The notes beneath the pieces were generated by a model that saw only the letters and a list, made by a program, of their open reading frames with translations, did not search any database and was not told the origin of the DNA. From the NCBI RefSeq assembly GCF_050908995.1, contig NC_135120.1, forward strand, positions 10,863,433 through 10,927,432: a stretch of DNA of 64,000 nt, read 5' to 3'. Positions 26,601-39,204 of this stretch are shown piece after piece. Within the stretch, counting starts at the first letter, position 1. The number at the start of each line of letters is the position of its first letter. Source of the DNA: Andrena cerasifolii. Its lineage: Eukaryota; Arthropoda; Insecta; Hymenoptera; Andrenidae. The translations under genes and the position numbers were made by a program.

Positions 26601-29274
26601 GCGTGATGCACGGTGAAGCACGCCGAAGATTAAAAACGACTGCTCGACGGGAGAGGAGGCACGCGACATTTGGAAATCGCGAGCGAACGAGCGACGACAT
26701 AAGTAAATGACAGTGGAGACAAGCGCCAGGCATGGTTCTCTCGTATCAAAGTGCAGCCTGGGCCCTGGACGAGGACAAAAAAGGGGGGAAAAATGAAGGC
26801 TCACAGAGACAGAGGCAGGAGGAAAAATGCAGTAGCCAGCGGAGTACAAAATGGAAACGCGCTGCATCTGAAGGCCGCTCGTCTCCCCGGATGTTCCCTA
26901 ATGAAAATGTCGCGGGGCTGTTTCCTGCTGCACGCTTGACCCACCTGATCATCGTAGACGAGAAACAGATGTGCTCTAACTCGTTGTAATGATGAGTCAC
27001 TTTCAGGGCGCGGGTCATGCTCCCTGCAGTAAAGCAGACATCGTTACGCGATTGAATTCTATTATAATCAAGGTTTTATTGTGCAATATACGGTGCTGGA
27101 TGAAAGCTGCTGTATAGCACGCGATCTTATTCTGTACAACTAAACTCGTTTTACAGTATTCCCTAAGAGATCAGAGCTTTGGAGAGGATAACAAAGAAGT
27201 AGGTAAGAGGATGTTGAACGGTCCGTTTTGGGCAAGTTATTTAAATAGCTAGCAAATTTGATAACAACAGAAGCACTTGGGGGACTTTTAACAGTTAACT
27301 TGCGAGGTGAAAATTTTGTTACTTAATTTTGGTTACTGCAATTTGTATTTCTATGTACGCTGCAATATTTGGATTCTTTAATATTAATATAAGCGATACG
27401 AATAAAATCTTATTTGTAACGAGTGTAAAACTTCAATTAGCTATTTTGTTTTGCATACTCGATCAGAGTAAATATTATGGTTGGGGAAATTTTTTTTCAA
27501 GTGCCCAGATTTCGAAGACAGTCGTTTCTACTAAGCAATTAATCCTTTATTTTATCAAGTGTCTCTAGATTTCAGAGAATTGATGTACGTATAAATATTT
27601 AATTAATACTAATTCACGAGTACGTATTAATAAGCTGGATTCTATTACTACCTAATCATCATCTTGCAACGACGTTCAAAGGGATGTTAATGAATTATTG
27701 ATGAGAAATTGAATTCTGTATCTCAAACTCTCCACAAACGCTGTATTAATTATTACACGTTGTAATTTTTATTATTCGTAAACTTTATTTCGTGGAAGAA
27801 ACTCGTGGACTGGATGAATAATTTTATAACAATTTACTACGAATATATTGACAAAAAGTATACTATTGTATGTCATATGTGTTTGTAGTGTTAACATTAT
27901 TCATTGGTACTCCTTTATTAGTGGTTATTTTATGCGCACCACACGATCCAGATTTCTCCAAAGGAAGGAAATTAAAGGACAAACTAATTCTAACGATTAC
28001 AAGTGTTTCGGTCAGCTCAGTAATTACCGTTATTTCTCGCGCGGAGGGGAAAAGTATCGGTGATTCATAGGGATTATTGGACCGGAATTCGAAGCTTGGA
28101 AGCTTCTGTTTGCCGGACAATTGCTTCGCCAATTAAGCTATCCAGTCTACGAACTCGATCTCTCTAATCCTAATATCTCAATAGCCCTCGCTGATTACAC
28201 CTGAAACTTTCATTAAGAACTCTGTGATACTCGTTCAATCTCTTCATTTCAGCCAATTCCCCTTACAGCGCTATGCCCTGATCAAATAAACTTTACCCTT
28301 ATCAAAATGCACTCATAATTTTTATGATTCAATAAAAGTAACAGTTTCATCTGCGTGAAATGTAGCGCGTACTTTCTTATATTAATGTCATATGGAGAAC
28401 AGTCCCTCAAATAGAAAAAGCCTTATTCCGATTGTATGTCCCACGCTATTTTGTCTTCGGGTCGTTTTTGTGCTACAATATCTATATTTGATCGTTTGCG
28501 GCATTTTCAGCGTTGGTTTCGCAAACTGCTTCAAATCTTGCTTGAGTCCAAAATAAACACGTGGGATTCTAAGTTCACTGAGTTACAAGCTGCGAGTTTG
28601 GAAGTTACATAGACCCAAGGTTTCGTAATTCAGTGTAGCTCTGTTACTAAATTCGAAGTTCGGTTGTATTCCGAGATGAAACGCATCTGGCCCCTAAAAC
28701 TGATACTACGATGAGCGTAGGTTCTACTTGCTGTTATGCTGATATTAACATTGGATCGCGGAAATAATTAAAAATGAAAGAATCTTATTGAAGGGTTTTA
28801 GAAAGATTTCCTAAAGTTATTACTACGAGTCTTCATACACATACATACGTAAAATTGATTGATGGAACCACTAGTAATAAATTATTCAGAATTAGTTAAT
28901 GGAAAACACGTCATCTTAACAAAATTAAGAAAAGGACCTCACTAGAATTGAAAACCTTATCCTTTATATCTGTCCGAGATAATTCCATCGAACTAACACT
29001 TATTCCAAAATTTAAACAAGTATTAGACACTGAACGAGTCTTCCAAAACGAACCAACTAATTTCTACAGAAGGGATGCCCATAAATTGATCAAAAGATGA
29101 AGCAAAGCCGTATCAAACAGGCAATAACATACTATCTATATTTATAAACCAATTATTATGCGTAGCGTACCGAAGAATTATTCTTACACCACATCCAAAC
29201 AGTCATAACAAAGTGTATTACTCAGGACTTATTCAAATACCACAAGTCATTCTGAATTATCCTGCAAAATTCAG
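20688..29274. other. Non-coding, with GC-rich blocks at 22860-23300 and 26560-27000
   Basis: No gene is supported over 8.6 kb. The two GC-rich blocks hold several overlapping ORFs with no domain. A hydrophobic minus-strand ORF (22479-22778) arises from a C/A-biased plus strand. At 23460-23560 there is a patch with CCCGGGTGGCG that resembles a transposon end but has no partner that I could match. Confidence 0.45.
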
Positions 29275-29587
29275 TTTAAGGGGCTACTGTAGTGTAACTG
29301 TCCGTTTTTCAACGCCATCTTCAGGAATTTATTTAACAAAAACTATAAGTTTATACTGTCTGTAATTTTGCCTGCATATTAAAGTATGTTTGAAGTAATA
29401 TTCATAATTTTTTTTAGCTTTCTTATCGCATACATTCCTACATAGATATAGGAATGTGGATAAAGTCGGTGGCAGAGATGGGCAAAAAAATGATTTTAAA
29501 TAAAAATTTGTGTACGAAATTTTTATCATCATTTTTATCGAAATTTTGATCATCTCTGGTCGGTGGCGCAACATACTTAACAAAAAT
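29275..29587. repeat. Dispersed repeat, copy 1 (interrupted by a hAT MITE)
   Basis: It begins AAGGGGCTACTGTAGTG and ends around GTCGGTGGCGCAAC. The same order of segments occurs at 55769-56172: CGCCATCTTCAGGAATTTAT, GTTTATACTGTCT, GCATATTAA, ATAGATATA, GTCGGTGGCGCAA. No terminal inverted repeat or coding frame is apparent, so it is probably a piece of a larger transposon or a short non-autonomous one. Confidence 0.75.
29473..29558. mobile_element. 86-bp hAT-type MITE with perfect 8-bp target duplication
   Basis: The element starts CAGAGATGGGCAAA and ends TTTTGATCATCTCTG, so its ends are inverted repeats of the CAG-A/G-G type used by hAT elements. It is flanked on both sides by GTCGGTGG (29465-29472 and 29559-29566). 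The paralogous repeat at 56143 carries a single uninterrupted GTCGGTGG, which serves as the empty site. The body is AT-rich and non-coding. Confidence 0.88.
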
Positions 29588-32500
29588 TACCCTTGGGCAA
29601 TGGTATAGGAACTTTTACAGTCATCTAAAACGGAAAAACTAAGGTTCATTTTCTTTGTTATGCTTGGAACCACTAAAACTTAAATAATTCACAAGCATCT
29701 GCACTCCCACAACCCCTAACTCGTGCTTCGATAACGACACATATTCCCCTAAAACAAATTCACCCGAAAGAACCCCGACACTTGCGAAACACCCCATATG
29801 TATCTACCCCATGAACCCATCACCACGGCGCAACAACAGCGCCCCACTTCCGTCGAATAATAAACGTTTTCCAATATTAATTACACATCGCTGCATTAAT
29901 CATAGCGCTGCACCCCAGCAACGACAGACGTTCATTGATGACAGTATTAGTCCCTTTTTTTCACACGGTGCACGCGCACCTGCGCGTAACGAGCTTTCGA
30001 CGGAACGTAAATTCCGACCAGCCGCAACGGCGCTCATTTCCCGTCGCCGGAAGTCTCTTCCATTTCACGCCAGCCCGATGAAAATCGTAAAACAAGAATC
30101 CCACGGTCTTTTATACAGTCCCCGCCGTTTACGTCAGCCTCCATTCCCAACCCCGCAGCCGCGTGTCGCCGACGATTTTCAAAAAAAAAAAAAACTCACC
30201 CCCTCCGCCGGAATTCGTGGTCCACGTGCCCCACAGCTCGGACATCCGTTTCGACGTTGCGGTTCCGCGTAGAAATATTCATCTAATCGCCAGCACCACG
30301 CCGTTCCCGCCATCGACGAGGTTTTCGGGAAAGTCGCGAACAATTTGGATCGATCCGGCGCGGTGGTGGCGCAGGAAAATGGAGAAAGATGGGCGTTGCA
30401 GCAAGTGGCAGACCCTCGCCGACGGGGGCGATAACTGCTTTTCGTTTGTGCAGTTCCAAACCGAAACGTCGCTTTCGGGGATTCAATTAATTAACGGGTA
30501 ACGTGTATCGGAGCTAGTAATCTAGTTACGCAAGTATTTAGTTCGGGACCGATGTAGTAAGAGTCTCCCGTTAGAAGGGATGAAGCAGAGGGGATGCGAA
30601 TATGTGATCGTCAGGAATTCGTAGGGAAGTTGGCGTGGCGCAACTGTGCGATGCTAGTGGCAGAGATTGGGTTTATGAATTGCATTTCACTGCCTCAGAA
30701 AATTTCTATCTCGCCTCCACATGCGCCGACTGATGTCACTTTGTAGCATAATTTTCGTAAAAGAAATATGGTTGCACAGGTAATGTACCTAGTTGACTGG
30801 AGGTGGCAATCTTTCGTGAAGAAATGTGTGAGTGAGTGTGTTTGTTTGTAGGGAGATTTCCATTATGATTTGGAATTTTCTTCTTTAGTTTTATATAGTG
30901 ACTGTTGCACGATGATACGAACGTTCAGAAACTGGAGCAGCATTTTTGCTTTTCATATTCAGCTTCTTCAGTGACAACCCGCCAAGATCAATCTTGGAAA
31001 GCGAAATTCACGTTTACGTTTGGCAATAGATAAGTTTTTTTTTAAATTAGAGATCACAGGTGAATGAGAACTGTAAGCATATTTGCGATGAATTGGAAGT
31101 TTTACACTTTACATAATCGCGGAGCTTGGAACGTTTTCTTACAGTGTAAATAGAGTTAGCACCCATGGAGTTGAAAATACCTTTAATTTTCACATTATTC
31201 TGCTCCAGTTTGAGCAATTTTGTAGAAAACCGTGGAGTATTCTCGTAGGAACGTGCATGCGCCCCTTACTTAGTAAACGCTTCTTTCTTTTAGTAAATTC
31301 GAGATTGCGTGAATCATTCCACATGAGATCGCACGGGAAATAGGGCGTCCCCAAGGTTCCCAAGGCCTTCCTCGTAATCCTTCAATTTTTATTCTATTTC
31401 CAAATAATCTCCCTAATGTATTTTTACTTAACCAATTTTTTTTCGAGTAGGTACATACACCATTATAAGATTGGTATGAAAGTATCGAAAGTGGCTAACA
31501 GCCGTTGCTTAACATTTAATCTTTTGAAATTTGAAAATTGGTGCATAGTCAAGCCTATGACTTCGAATTTACCAAAGTGAAACGTAACGACATCGTTACA
31601 GTCAAAAACAAAACCTCGCTATGTTTGTTTATTACAGTATATAAACAAAATAATAGCGGTACTGAAAAAATGTAATATTAAATTCTAAAGTGAAAATATC
31701 ACCCCGCAACGATATACTTAATATTCCAAATTCAAGACCATACGTCTCCCCACTCAAAACAGTTAATCCATATAAAAAATTATTTGCACAAAAAACTGCG
31801 AATCTCATTCCCTTGCACTTCCAAACGTTTCCACAATCCTAATAAAAAAAATAACCAACATTGTTCCCAAACCCCCTCAGTTTTTCCCCCAAAGCACCAC
31901 AAAATTCACTTCATTCAAGCCCAATAAAATTTACTTTCAATGGAACGACCCCAGAAGTTCTCGCGAAAAGACACCCCCAAGGGTTAACTGACCTTCCGCG
32001 TGTTCCATTTCAGGTCGTGATCCGAGCCCGCAACAAAACCCCTCCCCGACTTATGATCACGAGCACGAGCATGCCCGGAACCCCCCGCTTGCGGTCATTT
32101 TATTCCCTAGATCACGACCCGAGCCCCAATTTAAGGTTACGCTCCGAGCCAGACCAAAAGACCCGAATCATTTGACAGCCGAGCTAGCTCTTCCCCCCAT
32201 CAATTTCCATAACACATTCAGCCGCTGTCACATCCCCGCTGTACCCACGGACTCGTCCCAGCCAGCGAGTTGCTACCCCGTCGCGATCAATTACCGGCAT
32301 TTTTGCGGGGAACATTAACGCGCGCTTAATGCCGCAGAACAATAGCGGAATATTAATTCTCGCCCGGGGCTAGGTTTTTACGCTGTCCAGGTATCTGGCG
32401 TAGATCACCGGCATTAAGAGGGACGCTGGGGGTGTTTTAAGATCGCAATTCCAGCGTCTTGTTCCATCCGAACTGTAAATAACCAGGAGAGTCGGCGACG

Positions 32501-32834
32501 GTTAGCAGTAACGACACGAGCGCTTTTTGCCGACATCCTGCAGCCGCGGTCGGTGCTCGCGTCGCAGTAAATTCGCCGGGCAAAACCGATGGCAATTACT
32601 GCGAATCAATTCGCCCTCGGCGGATTCGGCGACGTCGCGGATCTCGCGATCTCGGTGTCGACCCTTCGGTAATGGGGGTTTAATACAGCGTGCCATGTGT
32701 GGCTATGCTCGTAGGGGGATTGGGAATCCTATTACGAACGTCGCGTCGTGGGGCCAGTTACACCGCGACAGCTTCATTAGAAGGAGATAAGTTTGATCGA
32801 CACGCAGCGTTGCCTGAAACTTGGTCTTCGTGTA
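29588..32834. other. Non-coding, with GC-rich blocks at 29980-30480 and 32020-32800
   Basis: Long overlapping ORFs in these blocks (for example 29811-30272) are Pro/Arg/Ser-rich and lack domains, as expected of GC-rich non-coding DNA. No exon with plausible splice sites was recognised. Confidence 0.45.
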
Positions 32835-33258
32835 CAGGGTGATTCAGAATTATAGATCGAGTAGGAAGGGATGTTACTGTAGAAAGACTTCTTGTGGAGC
32901 AAGCATAGGTATGTTTGATTGTGATTTATTTTTTAGTTACAAGCCTTTGATCTATCTAAGCTTTAATCTGTTATGCATAGATTCAACTAATTATCCCGTT
33001 CCATATTCTTCTAGCGAAATTTCTCTGAGCATTTCTTTGGTAGATGGTACTAACTAAAAATGTATTAATCAAGGTCTATACTAATGTAAATTATAACGGG
33101 TAATTCCGAGTTTAACATTGTCTACTTAAACAAACAAAATATGTTATACGTGCGGGGGGCACTTTTATGAGTAACTGTATGTGTATTAAAACAAAATGTT
33201 TCTTTTATCATCCACTACCACCTCCGTCGAGATTATCTTGGAATTCTGAATCACCCTG
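32835..33258. mobile_element. TIR element with CAGGGTGATTCA ends (424 bp)
   Basis: Inverted ends CAGGGTGATTCAGAATT at 32835 and its complement ending at 33258 are perfect over 17 bp. No transposase is present. The flanks (GTGTA and CATGC) do not show an obvious target duplication, so the superfamily is uncertain. A lone partial match (AGGGTGATTCAG) sits at 39118. Confidence 0.7.
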
Positions 33259-34374
33259 CATGCAAGCAAGAAACAAGGTAAGAAGGGGGAAGTTTGCTTA
33301 AGAGGAAAGATTTTTTGTTAGGGGTTTAGTGTTTCCTTTCTTCGTTCTTGCTAATGGATGGAAGTATATGTTGCTGAAGAAGTTTTTGACATACAAGGAT
33401 GGAAAGTTTTTTCGACCTCGTTCGTGGGGGGTGGAAGCCCGGAAAGCATCGTTTCCAAGTTACAAATGGATTTTACATGCTTGTTTGCACGATAGTGTGC
33501 AGGCCGCGGTTTCGCCGCAATGAGGAGTGCCGTAAACTAAACCACGCTATACAGATAGTCGATTTAGAGTCGGTACAAACGAGCCAGTGAATATGACTTC
33601 ATGATGCGTGGGAAAGAATGTACTAGGCATGCATACGTTTATAGTCAGAACCGAATGAGTAATGAGCGATAGAAATCATGTGCAATTAGGTGAACACTAC
33701 TCCGTGCTTGTAAGTCATAGCATAAAAAGCAAGCTAAGTTTCTCGTGAAAAATTAAGTGAAAAATCAAGGGTGTTCGGAGACTTTTACCGCCCCGGGGGT
33801 GGGGGTCAACTTTGGGATGATGGTAAAGAAAAATATATGCTTCTTGCTCCTTTTAACCCATTTTATAGTGCCGATTTAATTAAAATTTTAAAACCGAAAT
33901 TTAAAAATATTCCCCTTTTTAGTATAAACTTGATAAAGATCAGTTTTGAAAACTAAGCGATTTTTTCTCAAAAGCCAGGGAGGGACAACTGCCTCTTTTG
34001 CACTCCCCTCCGGACGCACATGTGAAAAATGTAGAATATTTTTGGGTTATTTGCATAGTTTTTGCAGATAGTGATATCGAATGCCAAACTGGTTTGTGTT
34101 TTTTTGATTGTATGTAAATTTCGTATTTGAGTCCTTTGTGCTTGATTACTTATCGATTTTTCTTCGAATTCTGTGCTGTCTCTAGATAATTGAAATTCAA
34201 ATGGTTTACTTTAATTCTTGTATATTTAATAGAATGTTAGGAAGCGATAATTTGATGCTTCAACTTAAAGATGACATAGGATTTGAAAGTATAATAATAC
34301 AGAAGGAACGGTGCAACAAATATGAAGCATAATAATATGGATATAACAAATACTGTAAAAGATTCTATCGACAT
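33259..34374. other. Non-coding, nothing recognised
   Basis: AT-rich sequence with a short G-rich patch near 33790 (CCCCGGGGGTGGGGG). Small ORFs lack domains. Confidence 0.45.
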
Positions 34375-35175
34375 ATCAATATATCGATACACTGATACAC
34401 TGATGTATTCGCATACCGAGGAATCAATTCACCAAGGTGTCGATTTACCTGTGCACCAATTCATCAGCATTCAGGTTCATCGATGCCCTGTTTTAGTGAC
34501 ACTGACATGCAGATTTATTGTTCCAGAAATTTAGCGGTACAGCGAAACACGGATTCAACGACGTACTGTTTCACTAGCACACAGATTTGCCGAGGCGCCA
34601 CTTTATCGATAGGTCACTTTACCAAATATATCGATTTATCGTTGTGTCCATTCACCAATATGCCGATTTACAGGTGCAGTGTCTCGTCGACGCATTAACT
34701 TACAGAAATACTGTTTCACCTATACGCTGATATACTGATATGTGTATCTATTCATCAGCAAAGTAGAATTTATAATAGTAGTAGTCGTTGTAATAGTACT
34801 AAGTAGTAACAGAAGTAGTGGTAAACCTGTTACAGTAAAGTAGTATGAATCGCTGCGTAATTATAGAGATATGCTAATTCACCAAAATATAACTTTGTTC
34901 ATATATTGGTACGGAAATATATTATTTTACTGATATACTGGTATATTCGGAAATATATTATTTTACTGATATACTGATTCAGAAATATACTACTTCACTG
35001 ATATACTGATTCAGAAATATACCGATATATACACATCCTTGACTACAGATATATTCATTCGTCAATATATTACTCTACAAAGATGCCGATCAATCGATGC
35101 CGCAACTCATGAATACATGTATCGACGTTCAGATTCAACGATGTATCGATTCACTGAGTTCCTATATCTACCGAC
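34375..35175. repeat. Degenerate simple-sequence field
   Basis: About 800 bp are built from diverged short phrases such as ATTCACCAATATGCCGATTT, GATACACTGATACACTGATG and TTCATCAGCATTCAGGTTC. Each phrase is a variant of a CGATTCACTGATATAC-like word. The phrases recur irregularly, which suggests an old tandem array that has decayed. The ORFs here are rich in Tyr, Cys and Thr only because of the repeat. Confidence 0.6.
34913..35023. repeat. Short tandem array, about 33-bp unit, three copies
   Basis: Three consecutive units start GGAAATATATTATTTTACTG, or a close variant, and continue with ATATACTGATTCA. They are the best-preserved part of the surrounding degenerate repeat field. Confidence 0.75.
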
Positions 35176-35723
35176 ACATCGTTTGTTCTCGTTGACCAGA
35201 AAAAAAGAAGAAAAAGCCAGATCCGCGAATCGAAAAATGTTTGGAAATATCGAAGGGTACAGATAGAAGCCTCGATAACACCAGAAATATCTGGTATTGA
35301 GAGCACAATGGTTTTCGTGATGCAGTTAGGTGTTGGTCTCGAATATCGAAGTCATCAACTTTTTTTTTATTATTTTTCTTCCACCAACCTGACACCTTAC
35401 CACAATAACATGCTAATCCACAAATACTTTAACGTACAAACTCAATGTTAAAGAAAATGAATATTACCTACAGCGACCAACTCATGTATATAGCAATGCA
35501 AAACATACTGAATCGGTGCAATTAACATTATTTTGCAAGCCTCTAATACGCGAGTGTTTCTAATTATTAAATAATAAATGCACTACTAAAAATCATTATT
35601 ACGTCATTCAAATATTCAACATATTATCAATTACACTTCCCCTCCCTCGATACTAGTACTGGAAAAGTTATTGCTTAATTAATATCTCGTCCAAAGTAAA
35701 CAGAATGGATCTACAGAAATAGT
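35176..35723. other. Non-coding, nothing recognised
   Basis: AT-rich sequence between the tandem field and the hAT derivative. No gene or repeat was supported. Confidence 0.45.
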
Positions 35724-35731
35724 GCATAGGT

Positions 35732-36345
35732 TAGGGTGTCCCTTATAATTGTTTTTTTTTTTTTTAAATTTAAGAATTCGATCCGAGACGCCCTCAGCAT
35801 TATTTCCCTTTGGTGTCGTAAATATGTATGCAAAATTTCGACTCAATCAAACAACTCTAAACCCTGCCTCAAGAGGCTCAAAGTTTCGAACGAAACTGCG
35901 CTCTTGCAAACAGCTGTTTTTTAAATATGCAACCCCGTATGTAAGCAAATGTGTGGCGGAACTGGACTTAAAACTATCAATTATCGACATCTTATCGATA
36001 ACTTATTGATACTTAACGATATATCGATAATATCGTTAATGTATCGTTAAGTAGTGGAAGAACGAAGGTGGTACAACTTTTCCATTTCTCCAGTCTTTGA
36101 ACTATGGTGGTAAAATATTTATGCATTCCAGCAACCTCTGTTCCAAGTGAACGATTATTTTCTAAAGGTGGAAAAAAAATGAATAAAAAAGTTTACAGTA
36201 TATAATAACATTAAGCTTCTTGAGGCAGGGTTCAGAATAATTCGATTGCGCCGAAATTTTGCATACTTACTTAGCACACCAAAAGGAATAAAATTCGCTG
36301 GCGCCCAAACATTTTATCGCACCTTCAATTCTAAGGGACACCGTA
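35732..36345. mobile_element. hAT-derived element with long inverted ends and 7/8-bp target duplication
   Basis: The ends are TAGGGTGTCCCTTATAATTG at the left and the complement of TACGGTGTCCCTTAGAATTG at the right. The similarity extends inward for about 150 bp; both arms carry CCCTGCCTCAAGA and TATGCAAAATTTCG. The flanks are GCATAGGT (35724-35731) and GCATAGGC (36346-36353), a near-perfect 8-bp duplication as expected for hAT. The middle has an ATCGATA-rich patch (35975-36055) and a transposase remnant. It is an internally deleted, non-autonomous copy. Confidence 0.78.
36104..36186 (+). pseudogene. hAT transposase C-terminal fragment
   Basis: The frame reads CIPATSVPSERLFSKGGKK, which matches the signature of the hAT C-terminal dimerisation region (the PATS-x-PSERxFS block). 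In-frame TGA lies immediately upstream at 36098-36100 and no other part of the transposase is present, so this is a non-functional relic inside the hAT derivative. Confidence 0.85.
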
Positions 36346-36353
36346 GCATAGGC

Positions 36354-38172
36354 GCAACGTAGATGTCTATGGTATGCAATAAACATTTTCTATATCGCAA
36401 AATCGGACCATCGCAATACTTAAAAAAGTACCGCACCCCCTTTTATTCACAGCATTTCAGAATAAACATGAAACCTAAGAGAATCGGACTTTCTAATTGT
36501 TCTCCGGCACTACGACCAAGCTCACATTTAGACGAGCACCCGCGAATGCATCTGCGAGTCAAATTAATTTCCATCCAGCCGAGACGTTCCACGCGGACAG
36601 AAACTTCGAAACCGTCAAGGGACGCCAGGGACGCGAATTTTTCGTTCGTCGAGCACCGTCGACAGTTTGGTGTTCACCGAAGTATTCGAACGTCTATCGT
36701 AACGTTTCCCCAGAGGAGGTGCAGTTAGCCGATACCGACAATAAATCACTGGCGGAAATCGAAGCCAAATCTGACGCTAACAAGCATCACTGGCCTAGCT
36801 GTTCCCATCATTACAGCAGCCATCGATTATCAACTTCGCGATCGAGGGTAACTGAAACACGCGTATGTACCCAGCTCGGACGAGAATGGCCACGAACGAT
36901 ACGTGCTTCGAGATATAACGTGGCTTCCGAGGGTGAATGGCGTTGTTAGGGGTGTAATTCAAGAGAAAAGGGTGAGGGCGCTTGGCTGGGTAAGGGCAGC
37001 ATTAGGGGGACAAGTTGTGACAGCAAATGGCACAGATTTGCTTTGGTCTTGAAAGGTAATATTGTGTCAAATGTTAATGGGAAGGAGTGTTGTTAATAGA
37101 GTGGCTAAAGGAGTTACAAAATGTAGGGAACGGAAGTAGGAAGCTGGAATATCAGTTGCAGCTGGTAAGTGGGCGTTTTGATAAGTGGCCTTTTGGAAAA
37201 TCACGGTATAATGGAAGAAAGATTTTACTGCTAGATTTTTTATATGAATGTGATTATTAATATATCTTCTGAATAATAGTAAATGCACCTTAAGTTACAA
37301 GAGAAGGAAAGAAGATGAAATTTCCATGTAGAAGGTGCAGAAAGAATTTTAGCTGCTGTAAGGTTGAAAGAGGAAATTGAAAGAGGAAGAAAATGAGAAT
37401 GGTTACAAGATAACAGGGAAAACTAAGTCCATTTGCTCTACATATCCTATTCCCAGTGCAACACTGCTTAAGGAAGCATTTATGGTCCTCCATATGGACA
37501 ACAATTTTCTGGCACTGCCAAGATAGAAAATCCTACGACACTATGTATTTTCTGTAATGCAATGCAATTTATATAATGCCAACAAGTACAAGCTACTTTT
37601 CTCTACCCCAAGATCCGAAAATTCTTTTCAACGCTAAACATTCATCACCAGATACATCTTCCACGGCCACGGCCCCCGAAGCTATTCATCGTGACTAACA
37701 AGCTGTCCCTTTTTCGCCAGGCCATCGAACAAACGAGCAGAGGAAATATTCCACGGCGTGAGAATCCTCTCCATTTCACGCCACATTCCACAACGAATGT
37801 CACGGATTCCTGGCGATCGTGGATCGTTGGTTCTGTTGCAACAAATTACCCTTTTCGCGGGACCGTCAACGAGAGACGCAATCAACACAATGAACGGCGC
37901 AGGGATTATTGCGCGTTGACGAGCCCCAGGTGTTCGCAGTGATTTTTCCAAAAGCTGTTCGGACCCGTTAATTCCACCTGAAATCTGCCGTTTTTTCAGG
38001 ACACCACGCTACTGAAAACATGCTTCAAATCACTTGGTGACATTTATTAAAAGCATTTCGTATGGAAAATCTATTCTGTCTACTGAAGCTAATACTTCCA
38101 ACGATGTCGCGATATCGTTTGTCTCAATAAATATTTCATGTGTCACCACGCGACAAAGTCACTTAACAGGTT
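36354..38172. other. Non-coding, GC-rich block at 36500-36950
   Basis: Two overlapping ORFs of 121 and 150 codons in different frames share the GC-rich block. Neither shows a domain. The rest is ordinary AT-rich sequence. Confidence 0.45.
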
Positions 38173-38560
38173 GTAACAAGGGAAGTTCGGCAACACGAAA
38201 ATTCAGAAAATTCTGCAACTTTGCGTGCAAGTAGAGCAGTCCATAATGCGGCTTTAAAGGGTGAAATCACCCCTGGAGAAAAATGCAGAATTTTCTTTTT
38301 CGTGGAATATCTCGAGAACGGGGGGAGACATCGAAAAGAAATTTAAACAAAAGTTGCATCTTTTTTATATCTACAAAACTACGTAAAAATAATCATCGAA
38401 AAAATTCGTACTTTTCAAACTACCCTTACCATCAATCCTTAATTCGATAATAATTTTTACACAGTTTTGTAGGTATAAAAAAGATGTAACTTTTGTTTAA
38501 ACTTCTTTTGAATATCTCCTACCGTTCTCGAAATGGTATGAATGTTAAAACTTTGTATGG
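38173..38560. mobile_element. Hairpin-forming MITE, copy 2
   Basis: The left end AAGGGAAGTTCGGCAA matches copy 1 at 6137, as does the phrase AAGGGTGAAATCACCCC. Inverted arms of about 100 bp (38308-38407 and 38441-38540) share TTTAAACAAAAGTTGCATC and TTTTTTATATCTACAAAACT with few differences, and the loop is only about 33 bp. The transcript would fold into a long near-perfect hairpin. The right terminus seen in copy 1 was not found here, so this copy is probably truncated. Confidence 0.7.
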
Positions 38561-39204
38561 TTTTTAGAAGTGATTCCGAAGTTCTGTGTGGCGGTATATG
38601 TATCGCCTTTGCTAGCGGTTTCGATGCACGAGCCAGAAGTAAACGTTCCGTTCCGCGAGATCGCCCGTCTACAGGAAGTCGGGCAGGACGGCGACGGTGC
38701 AAACAATCGGCTCGCCGATAGCGGCAACGGTTCCCGGTCCCCAAGTTCCCCGAGGAAGATATTCCCCCGCGGATGATATACGAAGACGGATACCGCGGCA
38801 CGAAAGTTCTAACGAGAAAGAACGTCGTCTGATATACGCCGGAAGTTCCAGGGCGTGAATGAGTCGACTGTTTCTTTTTGCAGGTAGTAACGCGGCAGCT
38901 GAGCTTTGCAGCGGGAAGCTGCGACGAGGACGAAGGAATTTTGGATGGCACATAGATTAATTAAAATGTACCGAGGGATGAGAAGAGAGAAAAAAAAAGT
39001 GACAGGACATTCGACGTTGAAACACGTCTGGCCGATTTTGTAATTTGTAAACGAATGTCCCAGTGTGAAATAAAGAATGGAATTTGAAAGTCGAAGGGGT
39101 ATAATTTCTGATGTGAAGGGTGATTCAGTTAGCTTGAAAAAGGAGTATATTTTTTTACAATGTATTTTTCATATTCTACAGTTTTTAATAGAATAGAGAA
39201 TGTT
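38561..39204. other. Non-coding GC-rich block
   Basis: 38580-38960 is CpG rich and open in several frames on both strands. No product was recognised. Confidence 0.45.

Noticed and set aside
28380..28700. Possible solo LTR (AAATAAACACG tract)
   Set aside because: No second copy, no TG...CA boundaries with a target duplication that I could confirm.
38457..38951. 164-codon minus-strand ORF, the longest in the window
   Set aside because: It runs through the arm of a hairpin MITE and then a GC-rich block, so it cannot be a single coding unit; competing ORFs overlap it.
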